A DNA stretch of 7,778 nt, taken from NCBI GenBank assembly GCA_022712815.1, contig JAFLJW010000434.1, forward strand, positions 1 through 7,778, in the 5' to 3' direction. The position numbers and the translations under genes were made by a program. Below the pieces are notes generated by a model. The model was not told the DNA's origin. It worked only from the letters and a program-made list of their open reading frames with translations, and did no database searches. This DNA is from Pseudodesulfovibrio sp. GTDB taxonomy: Bacteria > Desulfobacterota > Desulfovibrionia > Desulfovibrionales > Desulfovibrionaceae. Positions 7,187 to 7,778 of this stretch are shown here, piece after piece (position 1 is the first letter of the stretch; every line of letters starts with the position of its first letter).

Positions 7187-7245
7187 TGCCTCCGGCGGCC
7201 AGAGAACCTTTTGTAAAAGGTTCTCTGGACTCTCCAAAACTTTTT
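7187..7245 (-). repeat. Palindromic element in the def leader, supplying the region next to the ribosome site
   Basis: CCAGAGAACCTTTT (7199-7212) and AAAAGGTTCTCTGG (7215-7228) are perfect 14-base inverted arms around a GT centre. Read on the - strand, the palindrome is preceded by AAAAAGTTTTGGAGAGT and followed by CCGCCGGAGGC, which contains the def ribosome site (GGAGG at 7193-7189). No T run follows closely on either strand, so it is not a standard terminator. From memory, similar A-run, GTTTTGG, palindrome, CCGCCGGAGGC arrangements recur in Desulfovibrio-type genomes. I could not verify that, so the repeat status is inference while the palindrome is directly seen. Confidence 0.7.
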
Positions 7246-7265
7246 ATGTGCGATAACAAAGCTCT

Positions 7266-7283
7266 CGTCCTTCGTAAGGGGCG
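7266..7283 (-). other. Small hairpin in the aspS-def spacer
   Basis: TCCTT (7268-7272) pairs with AAGGG (7276-7280) around a three-base loop, with one T-G wobble. CG/CG outside extends it past one bulged base (7281). It is short and has no U run, so I assign no function. The rest of 7229-7318 shows no gene, and I find no convincing -35/-10 pair for a separate def promoter. def may therefore be read from the aspS side. Confidence 0.3.
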
Positions 7284-7318
7284 ATGTTCGTCATGTTTAA
7301 TTTTACTTGGAAGAACTG

Positions 7319-7778
7319 CTAGTCTTCTTTTTTCTTTTCACGCAGCTTTATGCCCAGGTCGCGCAATTGCTTTGTGGGGACGGTGCTTGGTGCTTCGGTC
7401 ATGAGGCAAGTGGCCTTCTGGGTCTTGGGGAAGGCGATGACGTCACGGATGGACTTGGAGCCGGTCAGGATCATGATCAGGCGGTCCAGACCAAAGGCGA
7501 TGCCACCGTGGGGCGGTGCGCCGAACTTGAGGGCGTCCATGAGAAATCCAAATTTTTCGCGGGCCTCTTCCTCGCCGATACCAAGTGCACCGAACATGAT
7601 TTCCTGCTGTTCCGGGGTGTGGATGCGGATGGAGCCACCGCCGACCTCGTGGCCGTTCACGACCAGATCGTAGGCCCGGGCCAGTGCGCTTCCGGGATCG
7701 GAAGCCAGAGTTTCCATCTGCTCAGGCTGGGCCGAGGTAAAGGGATGATGACGCGCCACGTAGCGTTTCTCCTCGGCA
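7319..7778 (-). CDS. aspS: Aspartyl-tRNA synthetase AspS, C-terminal part (5' end outside window)
   Basis: AspS charges tRNA-Asp with aspartate in the cytoplasm. The last 152 codons are present and the frame runs off the right edge; the GTG at 7759 is internal. The sequence matches the C-terminal part of bacterial-type class II AspRS: VARHHPFTS, then YDLVVNGHEVGGGSIRIH, GAPPHGGIAFGLDR and SIRDVIAFPKTQKATCLMTEAP. Motif 3 is GIAFGLDRL, whose arginine (about residue 99 of this fragment) binds ATP. The tail ends in LREKKKED. Whether the enzyme is specific for tRNA-Asp or also charges tRNA-Asn cannot be told, because the anticodon-binding domain lies outside the window. The gene ends 138 bases before the def start, with no intrinsic terminator between them, so read-through into def-fmt is plausible. 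Confidence 0.97.
   Translation of the reverse strand, partial: AEEKRYVARHHPFTSAQPEQMETLASDPGSALARAYDLVVNGHEVGGGSIRIHTPEQQEIMFGALGIGEEEAREKFGFLMDALKFGAPPHGGIAFGLDRLIMILTGSKSIRDVIAFPKTQKATCLMTEAPSTVPTKQLRDLGIKLREKKKED

Noticed and set aside
7181..7237. Earlier in-frame ATG for def
   Set aside because: The added 19 residues would be encoded by the palindrome and the ribosome site itself. GGAGG and the family N-terminus both point to 7180.

Overview
The window reads as a chromosomal stretch from a moderately GC-rich Gram-negative bacterium. My best guess is a sulfate reducer of the Desulfovibrio/Pseudodesulfovibrio group. The guess rests on the flavour of the proteins, the aspS / def / fmt / DUF116 gene order, and a palindromic leader element that I recall from such genomes. 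None of this could be checked by a search. Seven protein genes cover almost everything. I see no rRNA, tRNA, CRISPR array, insertion sequence or prophage signature.

Left part (1-1749, + strand): the 3' three quarters of recQ, entering from the left edge. It carries helicase motifs, the four-cysteine zinc site, the winged helix, an HRDC domain and an extra C-terminal helix-turn-helix extension. A 60-base pyrimidine tract with almost no G follows it and may be a Rho-dependent exit site.

Middle part (1828-4772, + strand): a phosphate-starvation transport operon, pstS-pstC-pstA. It is preceded by a clear Pho box of 7-base repeats on an 11-base grid. A strong GC hairpin lies between pstS and pstC, and a near-perfect bidirectional intrinsic terminator lies directly after pstA. 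The operon therefore encodes the periplasmic phosphate receptor and both permeases but not the ATPase PstB or PhoU, which must be encoded elsewhere if the transporter works.

Right part (4848-7778, - strand, convergent on the pst operon): in order of transcription, the 3' end of aspS (cut by the right edge), def, fmt and a DUF116 membrane/cysteine protein. def, fmt and the DUF116 gene are spaced by 2 and 9 bases, with ribosome sites placed in or at the end of the preceding gene, so they look translationally coupled. def and fmt form the formylmethionine cycle: Fmt formylates initiator Met-tRNA and Def removes the formyl group from the finished chain. The DUF116 protein has no known function. 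A 14-base-arm perfect palindrome with conserved-looking flanks sits immediately upstream of the def ribosome binding site.

Most of the window is ordinary housekeeping DNA. The parts most worth a second look are the Pho box array, the pst operon lacking pstB, the hairpin between pstS and pstC, the def leader palindrome and the DUF116 gene. I found no convincing evidence of an entirely new system.
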